From IMG/VR virus record IMGVR_UViG_3300002835_000068, positions 1 to 64,000 of that record: a DNA stretch of 64,000 nucleotides; one strand, 5' to 3'. The position numbers were made by a program, and so were the translations under genes. The notes beneath the pieces are model-generated. The model made no database searches. It had not been told where the DNA came from and saw only the letters and a program-made list of their open reading frames with translations. Below, piece by piece: positions 16,574 through 25,300 of this stretch (within the stretch, counting starts at the first letter, position 1; every line of letters starts with the position of its first letter). Source of the DNA: a virus.

Positions 16574-18178
16574 ATGTCAAAACAAGCAGGTAGAATGAGC
16601 CAGTCGTCAAACGACTTCCTGGCTCCATACGCACCAACCATAGGAACAGCAACAGATGTTGGAACTAACCGTCCATATAACAATGGTGCAGCGACAGTAA
16701 CATTTACTGCCACTGGTCCAAACGCAGCAGATTCTTTTACAGTTTATGCTGTTGAAGATCCAACCAAAACTGCAACTGGTGCATCATCTCCTTTAACAGT
16801 TACTGGTCTTTCATCAGCAACCAACTATACATTTAAGGTATACGGAACAAACACAGCAGGTGGCCGTGGATCTGACTCAGCAGCATCAAATCAGATCACA
16901 GCAACAACTGTTCCACAGGCACCATCTTTAGGAGCAATAACAGTCTCATGCTCTGCTCGTGCCTTGAATGATGGACTTGTAACAGTTGCAATGACAGCAA
17001 ATGCAACTGGAGGAAAAGCAATCTCTGGATACTATGCAGTTTCTAATGGTGGACAAAATGCTTCTTCAGCATCCTCTCCAGTTAGCGTTACTGGTTTATT
17101 GTCAGCAACAAACTATACTTTCCAGGGAAGAGTTTCTAATGCAAATGGAAACTCTGAACTAACCGCTTCTTCTTCTGCAGTAACTGTAACAACAGTTCCA
17201 GGACAGGTTACAGCAGTTTCAGCATCATCACCTTCAGCAGGAGTAGACAGAATTACCTGGACAGCACCATCAAACGGTGGTTCAGCAATTACTCAATACA
17301 ACTGGGTTTCATCTGATGGAAAATCTGGAAGCACAGCAGCAACTTCTATTGATATTTCTCAAGAACAGGGAACTGCACAGACTTATACTGTTACTGCAGT
17401 TAATGCTTGTGGAGCAGGGCCAGCATCTGGTGCTTCAAATAGCATAACAACAACATTTTCATTCGTCCCATTCGGAGTGTTTGGATTCTCCCCATTCGGA
17501 GTGTTCTCGTTCTCTCCATTTGGAGTGTTCTCGTTCTCTCCATTTGGTTTCTCCCCATTCGGAGTGTTCGGTTTCTCCCCATTCGGATTCTCACCATTCG
17601 GATTCTCTCCGTTTGGATTCTCACCATTCGGATTCTCACCGTTCTCATTCTCACCGTCTGGATTCAGTTTCACACCACGCTTCATGGCATCGCTTGCACC
17701 AATGACAAAGGTCAGAATGGCAGACGGATCTATGAAGGCTGCAGAAGACGTTTACGTCGGAGATGTACTAATGTCTGTAGAACTTCCAGAGTTTGCAAAC
17801 TCTTACACAACAGAAGAATTGATGGCTTGGACATCAACGCAAGATATTGCAGACCTAACGCTAACTACCACAACAGTTAATAAAGTAACGATACATCCTT
17901 CTGATAAAGTAATTAGCGTTAATGAAGATGTCTTCTCTCCAAACCACCTTATATTGATAAAGAGAGACGCTACGGTATTCATGTGTAGAGCAGACAACCT
18001 AACTCCTACAGACCTAATTTGGGATTATTCTACCAATGGATGGGCAGAAATATCAGTACTCGAAATGCATGATTATGATCACACAGTTATTACTATTAAC
18101 TGTGAGCCTAACGACCTATTCTTTACACATAGTGCACTAACGCACGACGGTAACGAATGGAACCCAAATCAAGCATAA
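16574..18178 (+). CDS. FN3 adhesin with Ser-Pro-Phe-Gly repeats and Hint domain
   Basis: A 534-residue protein. Residues about 20-295 hold three fibronectin type III-like domains (for example SSATNYTFKVYGTNTAG and ITWTAPSNGGSAITQYNW). Residues about 295-365 are a phenylalanine-rich low-complexity stretch of SPFG, FSFSPFG and VFGFSPFG units, resembling nucleoporin FG repeats in composition. Residues 373-527 are a Hint-type domain with only about 16 differences over the first 93 residues from the one at the end of 5379-7976. The expected catalytic Cys is absent (SLAPMTKV). AAGGAG lies 7 nt before the ATG. It is probably a surface adhesin; the Hint domain may cleave, cross-link or cap the protein. 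Confidence 0.75.
   Translation: MSKQAGRMSQSSNDFLAPYAPTIGTATDVGTNRPYNNGAATVTFTATGPNAADSFTVYAVEDPTKTATGASSPLTVTGLSSATNYTFKVYGTNTAGGRGSDSAASNQITATTVPQAPSLGAITVSCSARALNDGLVTVAMTANATGGKAISGYYAVSNGGQNASSASSPVSVTGLLSATNYTFQGRVSNANGNSELTASSSAVTVTTVPGQVTAVSASSPSAGVDRITWTAPSNGGSAITQYNWVSSDGKSGSTAATSIDISQEQGTAQTYTVTAVNACGAGPASGASNSITTTFSFVPFGVFGFSPFGVFSFSPFGVFSFSPFGFSPFGVFGFSPFGFSPFGFSPFGFSPFGFSPFSFSPSGFSFTPRFMASLAPMTKVRMADGSMKAAEDVYVGDVLMSVELPEFANSYTTEELMAWTSTQDIADLTLTTTTVNKVTIHPSDKVISVNEDVFSPNHLILIKRDATVFMCRADNLTPTDLIWDYSTNGWAEISVLEMHDYDHTVITINCEPNDLFFTHSALTHDGNEWNPNQA
17458..17670 (+). repeat. SPFG-coding tandem repeats
   Basis: About 210 bases of 12- to 24-base units built on TTC-TC-CCATT(C/T)GG, coding for FSPFG, VFGFSPFG and VFSFSPFG. 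Many units are identical, so copy number could change by slippage. The opposite strand is open here only because of the repeat. Confidence 0.85.
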
Positions 18179-18200
18179 ACGGTATACATTTTTTTAATGG

Positions 18201-18206
18201 TATAAT
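18201..18206 (+). promoter_or_regulatory. Extended -10 promoter
   Basis: TGG-TATAAT upstream of the oxygenase gene at 18234. AAAGGG (18222-18227) provides a ribosome binding site. Confidence 0.6.
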
Positions 18207-18233
18207 TATTACACTACTAGAAAAGGGTAAAGA

Positions 18234-18932
18234 ATGAATAGCAATAGCCTTCCACCAAACGATAACGGCATGCCACAAAAACTAGATTGGGGCACAGCGT
18301 CTGTAAGTAAGTCTAAGAAACCTCACAAGTTTTTTGAAAGACATTTAGACAATAACTTAATGATACTATCTGCAGAATTACAAGATAGGTACAAGAAGAT
18401 TGAACAAGCAAAGTTAATAGGAATAACAGAAGTTAAAGATAATGAACTTTGGAAGCAGTCAAATAGCGTATCTACAATGAAATGGAGAGAGTACAACGTA
18501 TTTCAATTCCATTCAACAGGACTGCATAATCTTTACAAGTCTATTCGTGAAATGACACAAGAAGCATGCGAGTATTATGAAATAGATTTTGATAGGCAAA
18601 AGTTTATGGTTCAGGGATGGTTTAATATAACACATTCTGGAAAAGGTAAACTAGATTGGCACGATCATGGACCTTCAGGGGCTCCAAACTTTCATGGGTA
18701 CTATTCTGTAAGTGCAGAACCATCTATAACTCATTACAGAGTTTTTGATAAAGAAATAGAAAACCATAATGTAAATAATCGTGCAATCCTTTCTGAAATG
18801 GGACATCCACACGCTATGGCAGACTGGGACTGGGAAGGTCCTAGAATAACTGTTGCTTATGATCTAACACCTCTTGCAGATTTAAAGAGATTTGGTATGG
18901 ATCAAGAGCAACACTGGATTCCTTTAGTATAG
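18234..18932 (+). CDS. 2OG-Fe(II) oxygenase-like protein
   Basis: A 232-residue protein with the double-stranded beta-helix pattern of 2-oxoglutarate dioxygenases. LDWHDHGPSG (H143, D144, H145) supplies the first iron ligands, with an HxH arrangement like that of the 2OG-FeII_Oxy_5 type. MGHPHAM holds H191/H193 as the distal His, and GPRITVAYDL has an Arg suited to bind 2-oxoglutarate. HGYYSVSAEPSITHYRV is the typical central strand. It would hydroxylate a protein, peptide or small molecule using O2 and 2-oxoglutarate. It directly follows the adhesion module. The substrate is unknown; the repetitive adhesins are candidates. Confidence 0.7.
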   Translation: MNSNSLPPNDNGMPQKLDWGTASVSKSKKPHKFFERHLDNNLMILSAELQDRYKKIEQAKLIGITEVKDNELWKQSNSVSTMKWREYNVFQFHSTGLHNLYKSIREMTQEACEYYEIDFDRQKFMVQGWFNITHSGKGKLDWHDHGPSGAPNFHGYYSVSAEPSITHYRVFDKEIENHNVNNRAILSEMGHPHAMADWDWEGPRITVAYDLTPLADLKRFGMDQEQHWIPLV

Positions 18933-19069
18933 TGAAAACAAAAAAAATAGTTTGTTTTTTACTTGGTCATAAAATTGTTCAAGAATCTTGTCCAGTTACA
19001 GATGCCAAGAAAACATATTGCAAAAGATGTTCTCCAGTTGTACACAATTCTCGTGTAACATTTTCTTAA
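18932..19069 (+). CDS. Tiny Cys/His protein, zinc-knuckle-like
   Basis: A 45-residue frame beginning with GTG that overlaps the last base of the oxygenase gene. It contains CFLLGHK, a lone Cys, then YCKRC, spaced like a small zinc-binding phage protein (CxLxGHxW...CxxC types such as DUF1660). Such short proteins are common between phage operons. No independent ribosome binding site is clear, so it is probably translated by coupling. The assignment rests on the clean frame, the Cys/His pattern and the tight junction. Confidence 0.5.
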   Translation: MKTKKIVCFLLGHKIVQESCPVTDAKKTYCKRCSPVVHNSRVTFS

Positions 19070-19089
19070 TATAAACTATAGGTTTACAT

Positions 19090-19114
19090 AGAGTTTTACT
19101 TTTTATAAAACTCT
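19090..19114 (+). terminator. Hairpin before the reductase promoter
   Basis: AGAGTTTTA (19090-19098) pairs perfectly with TAAAACTCT (19106-19114) around a 7-base T-rich loop. It probably ends the upstream unit and overlaps the upstream part of the next promoter. Confidence 0.5.
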
Positions 19115-19116
19115 GC

Positions 19117-19122
19117 TATACT
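19117..19122 (+). promoter_or_regulatory. -10 box of the nucleotide-reductase promoter
   Basis: TGC-TATACT. The 12-base string CTGCTATACTTA (19113-19124) recurs exactly at 63741-63752 before the exonuclease gene, so the two may be co-regulated. No cobalamin riboswitch fits in the short leader. Confidence 0.6.
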
Positions 19123-19159
19123 TAACACTTAATCCGTTTTTGAAAGGACGATACACATT

Positions 19160-21193
19160 ATGTCAGATTTTTTTAGTTTTAAACTTCCAGAGGACTTCGT
19201 AGAAAAGTACAAAAGCCAAGAAAGCCCATTTGGGTTTAAGGATGCAGCAGAAAATTCACTTGGAGAAATTACTTTTATTCGTACATATTCTCGCATGAAG
19301 GAAGATGGAACTAAAGAAAGATGGCACGAGGTGTGTCGCCGTGTAATCGAGGGTATGTATTCAGTACAGAAGAATCATGCTAAAGAAAACCGTTTACCGT
19401 GGAATGATTACAAAGCACAGAAGTCTGCACAAGAAGCATTCCAAAGAATGTTTGAATTAAAATGGACACCACCAGGTCGTGGCATGTGGGCATTTGGAAC
19501 CCCTATGACTATGGAGAAGAAGAACTCAGCAGCACTACAAAACTGTGCAATGGTTTCAACAAAGGACCTTGATAAGAATGATCCAGGAGCCTTGTTTGCC
19601 TGGGTAATGGATGCATTGATGCTTGGCATTGGTGTAGGGTTTGACACAGTAGGACAGGATAAGAATTTCTCAATCTATACCCCAACAGAACCAGAACAGG
19701 TGTTCGAAATTCCAGACACTCGTGAAGGCTGGGTAGAGTCAGTACGCCTTCTCATTAACTCTTACTTGAGAGCAAACCAGAGTATTCAGAAGTTTAACTA
19801 CGATTTAATCAGACCTCTTGGAGCCCCTATTAAGGGCTTTGGAGGCGTTGCATCAGGGCCTGCACCTCTTATCAAGTTGCACGACCAGATAGACCGTGTA
19901 ATCGGCTCCAGAGGCGGAGAAACACTAGACTCTCGTGCTATCGTAGACCTTGTAAACCTTATTGGTACCTGTGTGGTATCAGGCAATGTTCGTAGATCAG
20001 CAACACTTGCTTTGGGTACAGCAGGAGATGAAACATTTATGAATCTAAAGAATTCAGAGATGTTCCCAGAGCGTAACTCATTTGATCCAGAGAATCCAGG
20101 TTGGGCTTGGATGTCTAATAATTCTATTTCAGCAGAAGTGGGAACAAAGTACGAAGACTATGTAGATTTAATTACAGAAAACGGAGAACCAGGTTTTATC
20201 TGGCTTGATGTTGCTCGTAATTATGGACGACTAAAGGATGCGCCAGACGGTAAGGATTATCGTGTGATGGGATTTAACCCATGTGCGGAGCAGCCATTGG
20301 AATCATACGAACTATGTACACTTGTAGAAGTGCACTTGAATCGTCATGAATCTAAGGAAGATTTCCTGCGTACCCTAAAGTTTGCATACCTTTATGGAAA
20401 GACCGTAACTCTTGTTCCAACACACTGGCCACAAACAAACGGCATTATGCAACGTAATCGTCGTATTGGTACATCACTTACTGGTATTGCATCATTTGCA
20501 GATCAAAAGGGTTTGCCAATTGTTCGTGAGTGGATGGATGAAGGCTACAACAAGATTCGTCACTATGATCACCAGTACTCTGAGTGGCTATGTGTTCGTG
20601 AGTCAATTCGTGTAACAACGGTTAAGCCATCAGGATCAGTTTCAATTCTTTCTGGTGCAACTCCTGGAGTTCACTGGGGACCTGGAGGAAACTTCTTCCT
20701 TCGTGCAGTTCGATTTGGAAACACAGATCCAATGATGCATCTGTTTAAAGCAGCGGGGTACACAATTGAAGACGACGTAGTATCAGCAAACACATCAGTT
20801 GTATACTTCCCAATTAAGTCAGGTCATCCAAGATCTGAAAAGGATGTTACATTATTTGAGAAGATTGCTCTTGCTGCAACTGCTCAGAAGTATTGGTCTG
20901 ACAATGGTGTTTCTGTAACACTTTCATTTGACAAGGAAACAGAGTCAAAGCATGTTGTTCCAGCACTGCATATGTATGAGGGACAACTAAAGGCAGTCTC
21001 ATTCCTACCAATGGGAAACCATACATATCCACAACAGCCATATACTCAGATTACTGAAGAGCAATATGAGTCATATATTGGCAAGTTGAAGCACATTGAT
21101 TTTGCTGCTATTTATGATGGAGCAGAAAATCTTGAGGCTCAAGGTGAGATGTACTGCACTACAGACTATTGCGAAATAAAGATTGGAAAATAA
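19160..21193 (+). CDS. nrdJ: Adenosylcobalamin-dependent (class II) ribonucleotide reductase
   Basis: A 677-residue protein resembling the monomeric class II reductase family (Lactobacillus leichmannii type). It reduces ribonucleotides to deoxyribonucleotides for phage DNA synthesis, using B12 to make a thiyl radical. LQNCAMV (C129) supplies a redox Cys. NPCAEQPLESYELC contains the radical Cys C375 and the acid E377. The C-terminus ends in CTTDYCEIKIGK, the flexible Cys pair that accepts electrons from thioredoxin. The protein is slightly shorter than the classic enzyme. GAAAGGA about 11 nt before the ATG is a weak, distant ribosome binding site. Two oxygenase genes follow without a gap. Confidence 0.9.
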   Translation: MSDFFSFKLPEDFVEKYKSQESPFGFKDAAENSLGEITFIRTYSRMKEDGTKERWHEVCRRVIEGMYSVQKNHAKENRLPWNDYKAQKSAQEAFQRMFELKWTPPGRGMWAFGTPMTMEKKNSAALQNCAMVSTKDLDKNDPGALFAWVMDALMLGIGVGFDTVGQDKNFSIYTPTEPEQVFEIPDTREGWVESVRLLINSYLRANQSIQKFNYDLIRPLGAPIKGFGGVASGPAPLIKLHDQIDRVIGSRGGETLDSRAIVDLVNLIGTCVVSGNVRRSATLALGTAGDETFMNLKNSEMFPERNSFDPENPGWAWMSNNSISAEVGTKYEDYVDLITENGEPGFIWLDVARNYGRLKDAPDGKDYRVMGFNPCAEQPLESYELCTLVEVHLNRHESKEDFLRTLKFAYLYGKTVTLVPTHWPQTNGIMQRNRRIGTSLTGIASFADQKGLPIVREWMDEGYNKIRHYDHQYSEWLCVRESIRVTTVKPSGSVSILSGATPGVHWGPGGNFFLRAVRFGNTDPMMHLFKAAGYTIEDDVVSANTSVVYFPIKSGHPRSEKDVTLFEKIALAATAQKYWSDNGVSVTLSFDKETESKHVVPALHMYEGQLKAVSFLPMGNHTYPQQPYTQITEEQYESYIGKLKHIDFAAIYDGAENLEAQGEMYCTTDYCEIKIGK

Positions 21194-21801
21194 TGAAAAT
21201 AGTTAAAGGGTTTATAGAAAAATCAGATTTAGACATAGTTCAAGAGTATATTAAAAATATAAAATTTCATACAAGGGAAGACCATGTACCATTGCACGAT
21301 AATTTATTTGACAACGATGGTACAAAGTTTGACATACATACTCGTGGAGAAATGCCAGACAATGTTTTAGATGTTTTTTCAAAGTACTCTAGATCCTACT
21401 ACGATATAGTTCAATCCGAAAATGAAGATTTATATCATCCACCAATGTTTTCTAAGCACTACATAGCAAGATATAGAAGTGGCGCATTTGCAGAGCCACA
21501 CAACAATGAAAAGACAAAGCCAGAAGGAACCTACTATTCTTTTATTGTTTGGCAAAATGCAGAAGATGGAGGAGACTTTATCTTCCCTGAGTTAGATAAA
21601 TCTTTTAAGCCAGAGCCTGGAGATCTTGTCTATTTTAAAGAAAAGTTTGAAAATAACCATGGTATAACAAAAATAATTTCTGGAGATCTATTCTTGTCAG
21701 AAGCCTGGATGGGTAAAAGAGGTCAACACTGGATGGAAAATAAAGCATCCTATGAAGAAGTTGACTGGGAAAACTGGGAAATAAAGGGTTTTTATGAATG
21801 A
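21193..21801 (+). CDS. Prolyl-4-hydroxylase-like 2OG oxygenase with altered ligand
   Basis: A 202-residue protein with the P4H pattern: IARYRSGAFAEPHNN, YSFIVWQNAEDGGDFIFPE, KPEPGDLVYF and NNHGITKI. The first ligand pair is H103-N-N105, where the family has HxD, and the distal His is H156. The usual 2-oxoglutarate-binding Arg near LFLSEAW is not evident. It may be inactive, use Asn, or bind a different co-ligand (HxG-type halogenases show that the Asp can be replaced). Its ATG overlaps the reductase stop (TAATG), and its end overlaps the next gene by eight bases. Confidence 0.6.
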   Translation: MKIVKGFIEKSDLDIVQEYIKNIKFHTREDHVPLHDNLFDNDGTKFDIHTRGEMPDNVLDVFSKYSRSYYDIVQSENEDLYHPPMFSKHYIARYRSGAFAEPHNNEKTKPEGTYYSFIVWQNAEDGGDFIFPELDKSFKPEPGDLVYFKEKFENNHGITKIISGDLFLSEAWMGKRGQHWMENKASYEEVDWENWEIKGFYE

Positions 21802-22303
21802 CCAAATAAAAGTTATAAGAGGGTTCATGGACCCAGAAGATGCGATGCTTGTTTCAGACTATGCCAGGTCTGTCGATTCCTCTTTTACTGAGTTTGGTAA
21901 TGGTGAAAAAGAGTTTACATTTCATGCAAAATTTGAAGACTCAGATATTCAAAGCCTTTTAAATTTTTATGGACAACTTTCTTTGAAGTTTGTAAGAGAT
22001 AACTACGTGGGCCCATTCCAAGATTATGATAGCACCAAAACCCATATTGCTAGATTTAGTCAAGGGGATGGAATGCACGAACATTTTGATTCCACAAAGC
22101 CTAATGACATAGCAACTTTAATATATTTAAACAATGATTATGTAGGGGGAGAAATATACTTCCCAGACTATGACGTACACATTAAGCCTGATGCTGGAGA
22201 TCTTGTGTGTTTCCCAGATACTCCAGATTTTGTCCATGGTGTTAAGCCAATAACTGAGGGTATCAGATATACGGCACCACGATGGTTCACACGCATAGTG
22301 TGA
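21794..22303 (+). CDS. Prolyl-4-hydroxylase-like 2OG-Fe(II) oxygenase
   Basis: A 169-residue protein with a complete P4H-type catalytic set: H97 and D99 (MHEHFD), the distal H148 (DFVHGV) and R158 (GIRYTAPRW) for 2-oxoglutarate. The core strand DIATLIYLNNDYVGGEIYFP and the turn KPDAGDLVCFP are typical. It should hydroxylate prolyl or other residues, or a small molecule. It is the most canonical oxygenase in the window and lies between the reductase and a large fibre gene. Its stop TGA is also the TG of the next extended -10. Confidence 0.75.
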   Translation: MNDQIKVIRGFMDPEDAMLVSDYARSVDSSFTEFGNGEKEFTFHAKFEDSDIQSLLNFYGQLSLKFVRDNYVGPFQDYDSTKTHIARFSQGDGMHEHFDSTKPNDIATLIYLNNDYVGGEIYFPDYDVHIKPDAGDLVCFPDTPDFVHGVKPITEGIRYTAPRWFTRIV

Positions 22304-22309
22304 TAAAAT
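22304..22309 (+). promoter_or_regulatory. -10 box fused to a stop codon
   Basis: TGA-TAAAAT, 9 nt before the ATG at 22319. The TGA (22301-22303) ends the preceding oxygenase gene. Confidence 0.5.
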
Positions 22310-22318
22310 AGACCTATA

Positions 22319-25300
22319 ATGTCTAATCCGTCAAATCTATATGCAGAAAAAATTTATGCAGAGCACCCCATCGCTCTTTGGTCCCTTGATGACAAGGCTG
22401 ACTATATAAGCCTAATAGACGAATCAGATCGTAATATCAACTTGTGGACTATAACAAATGGAACATCCACATCACATTCTTTATTTGATGAGCCATTTCC
22501 AGAAAGCCAAACTACAAAAATAACTGGTGTTTTGACAGAAGATGATTTTGGGCAGATAACTTGCATAAGCAATAACATTGTTAACTTTTCTTCATTAAAT
22601 AAAACATTATCAACATTTTCAATTGGGGCATTCTTTAACTCGATAAGTGCCTATGCCTCTAGTTTTGAAATAGGGTATGAATATTATGACACAACATCTG
22701 GAAGCACAATTCAAAGGCTAAAGTCTTATACAACATCTGTTCAGGGTAGATGGTTTTTTATATCAGAAACATTTGACATTCCAGAAGATAATACTGAGTT
22801 TAGAATTGTTATAAAGATTAATTACATAGGGGGTGCGTCAACTACGGATGACTATGAGTTTTTGATAAATGGAATTACTGCTGGACAGTGGTGTGAAGAA
22901 TTTAACTCTTCATCTCTTGGAGTTCAAAAGTCTGCATTGCCGTCAAGTATTGCATTGCCTTCATCTTTTGGAATTGAGGCAGATGCTTATGGACTTCAAG
23001 AAAACAAAGCATACTACATAGTTAAAGACAACAGCCTTGTAGCAAAAAATACAGGAATCCCACTTGTTTATGGTGCATCAAACCTAACAAAACTTTTACC
23101 AAACCCAAATATGCCATCCCTTATAATTCCAGGATTGGGGTTTTTATCTGAAGCGGGGCAGTACAAAGAATATACTCTAGAGGCATGGTTAAGAATTAAT
23201 TCAGACTCAGTTACGAAGAAGCGAATAATTGGCCCAATTGCTTCTACTGATGGAATATATGTAGAAGGACCTTTTATTATTTTAAAAATTGGAGATAGTT
23301 CTGGATCTTACTATGTTGGAGAGTGGACTAGACCAATGCTCATTCACATTAGATTTTCAGAAAATAGTTCATCACTTCTTATAAATGGTGAGCAGGTTAT
23401 ATCTTTAAACTATCTTAGTTCTGAACTTGTGTTCCCTTCAAAATTAAACTCATTGTCAAAAGATCAGGACTGGATAGGATTTTATGCATACGAGGATGTT
23501 TCGCCAATAGAGGTAGATTGCGTTGCAATATATACCTATCAAGTTCCAACAATTCTTGCTAAAAAAAGATTTGTTTATGGTCAGGGAGTTGAGTTTCCAG
23601 AAGGCATTAATCAGGCATACAGTGGCTCATCTGTGTATATCGACTATCCTTTTGCAGACTATACAAATAATTACTCATACCCAAATATAGGCAAGTGGGG
23701 TCAGGCAATCGTTGATAATCTTAGTGTTGAAAATAATCTTTTATGCACACCAGACTATAAACTTCCAGAAATAGTTTTAGGATCTTCAAATATAGATCAG
23801 TTATATTCTGATCTTGAAGACATTCAAAATGAAACAAATAAGTTTTTTTCCTTTGATTCCGTAGCAAGCGGATATATGTACTTTGATAATCTAAACTTTT
23901 TAAATCAAAAGGTTAGATCCTTTTATGGATCTTTTAAGTTTTTAGAAGAGCCAACATCAACACAGATACTGTTTAGGATAGAGTCTGAAAATTCATCAGA
24001 CTACTTTGAGGTATCTACACAAAACAAAAATGTTGTGTATAAGTTAAAGTATGGATCAACAGAAGAAGTTCTTGCAACATTTTCTTGGTCAGGCTCAAAC
24101 CCATTTACTGGAATAGCGATAGAAGAAATGTTTTCTGTTGGATTAGATATAGACAAAGCCTCTAAGTATTTTGGAGGAAATCTTGCATCATTCTTTGGCA
24201 ATATCAACACCCTAAAGTTTTACATAGGTGGAAGGTCAAACTTAACACAAACCTTTACTGGTAAAATATACAAGGTTGGTTTTTGCACAGCAAGAAATCA
24301 TAAAAAGATTGAGTATTTATTTAATGAAAGAGGAATACCTCTAAACGATGAGAGCGTCTTTGATTTGTACTCAGATACAATAGATGTGGCGTACAACTCT
24401 ACAGATAATTATTTTGGAACCAATGAGGCAGAGTGGGACCAAGTAGTTGACTCTGGAAGCGTAGACTCGTACCCACTGGAAGGTTTCCAGGTACACACAG
24501 CAAGTTATACACTTTCTCCTTCAAGTTACTTTGATAAATATGCACTAGATATAGATATACAAGGTTATTGGGAAGACTATATTCCTCTTACATACTTTGC
24601 TCAATATGTGGAAGATGAAAAAAACAGTTCATATTATGACTTAGATCTTCTACAGTTTAACCTTAACTATCCAGCACCATCAAACTTTATTGAAGAAGAA
24701 CAAACTGGGGAATGGACATATAGAGAATTAACCGATGAGTATAACCTGCCAATTCAAAGGACTTATCAGTCATTAGATAATCAGTTGTTTACTGGTTACT
24801 TAAACTACGATGATTTAAAAAATAGAGCATATAAAAATTACAAGTATGACACATCAAACTCTTTGGTAAAGTCTTATGTAACATTTCAATATATAGCAAA
24901 TGGGGCAAACCTTTCAGAGTCAAACTTTGTTAATATAGAAAAGCCATCAAACGATTCCATTGTTGTTCCAGGAGAAAACTGGATGAGTACAAAGTATGAA
25001 GTTGTAAATAACATGATTATTTATCCACCAAAGGATGTTCGTGTTTTGGACCTTGCTATAGTAACTCACTTAGATTTTAACGTAAAGGGAATTATAAATA
25101 ACAGGGTAAAGATAAGAAATCTAGAATATGCTTCCCAAGCCTTTAACTCAACATCTCCAAACCCAATTGGTACAAGATTTGGAAATGAAATTTATCCATA
25201 TAGGAAGTCTGGATTCTACTATGACTACAAATCTAGAAATCCGTTTACAATTTACAAGGGCAGTTCTCCTTATCTATATCTTACACGGTACACAGGGATC

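Noticed and set aside
17383-17685. Minus-strand open frame of ~100 residues rich in GENPNGE
   Set aside because: It is the antisense reading of the SPFG repeats. It has no ribosome binding site or promoter, and its composition follows from the repeat.
19070-19159. Cobalamin riboswitch before the B12-dependent reductase
   Set aside because: The space is under 100 bases and holds only a short AT-rich hairpin and a promoter; no B12-box-like sequence was seen.
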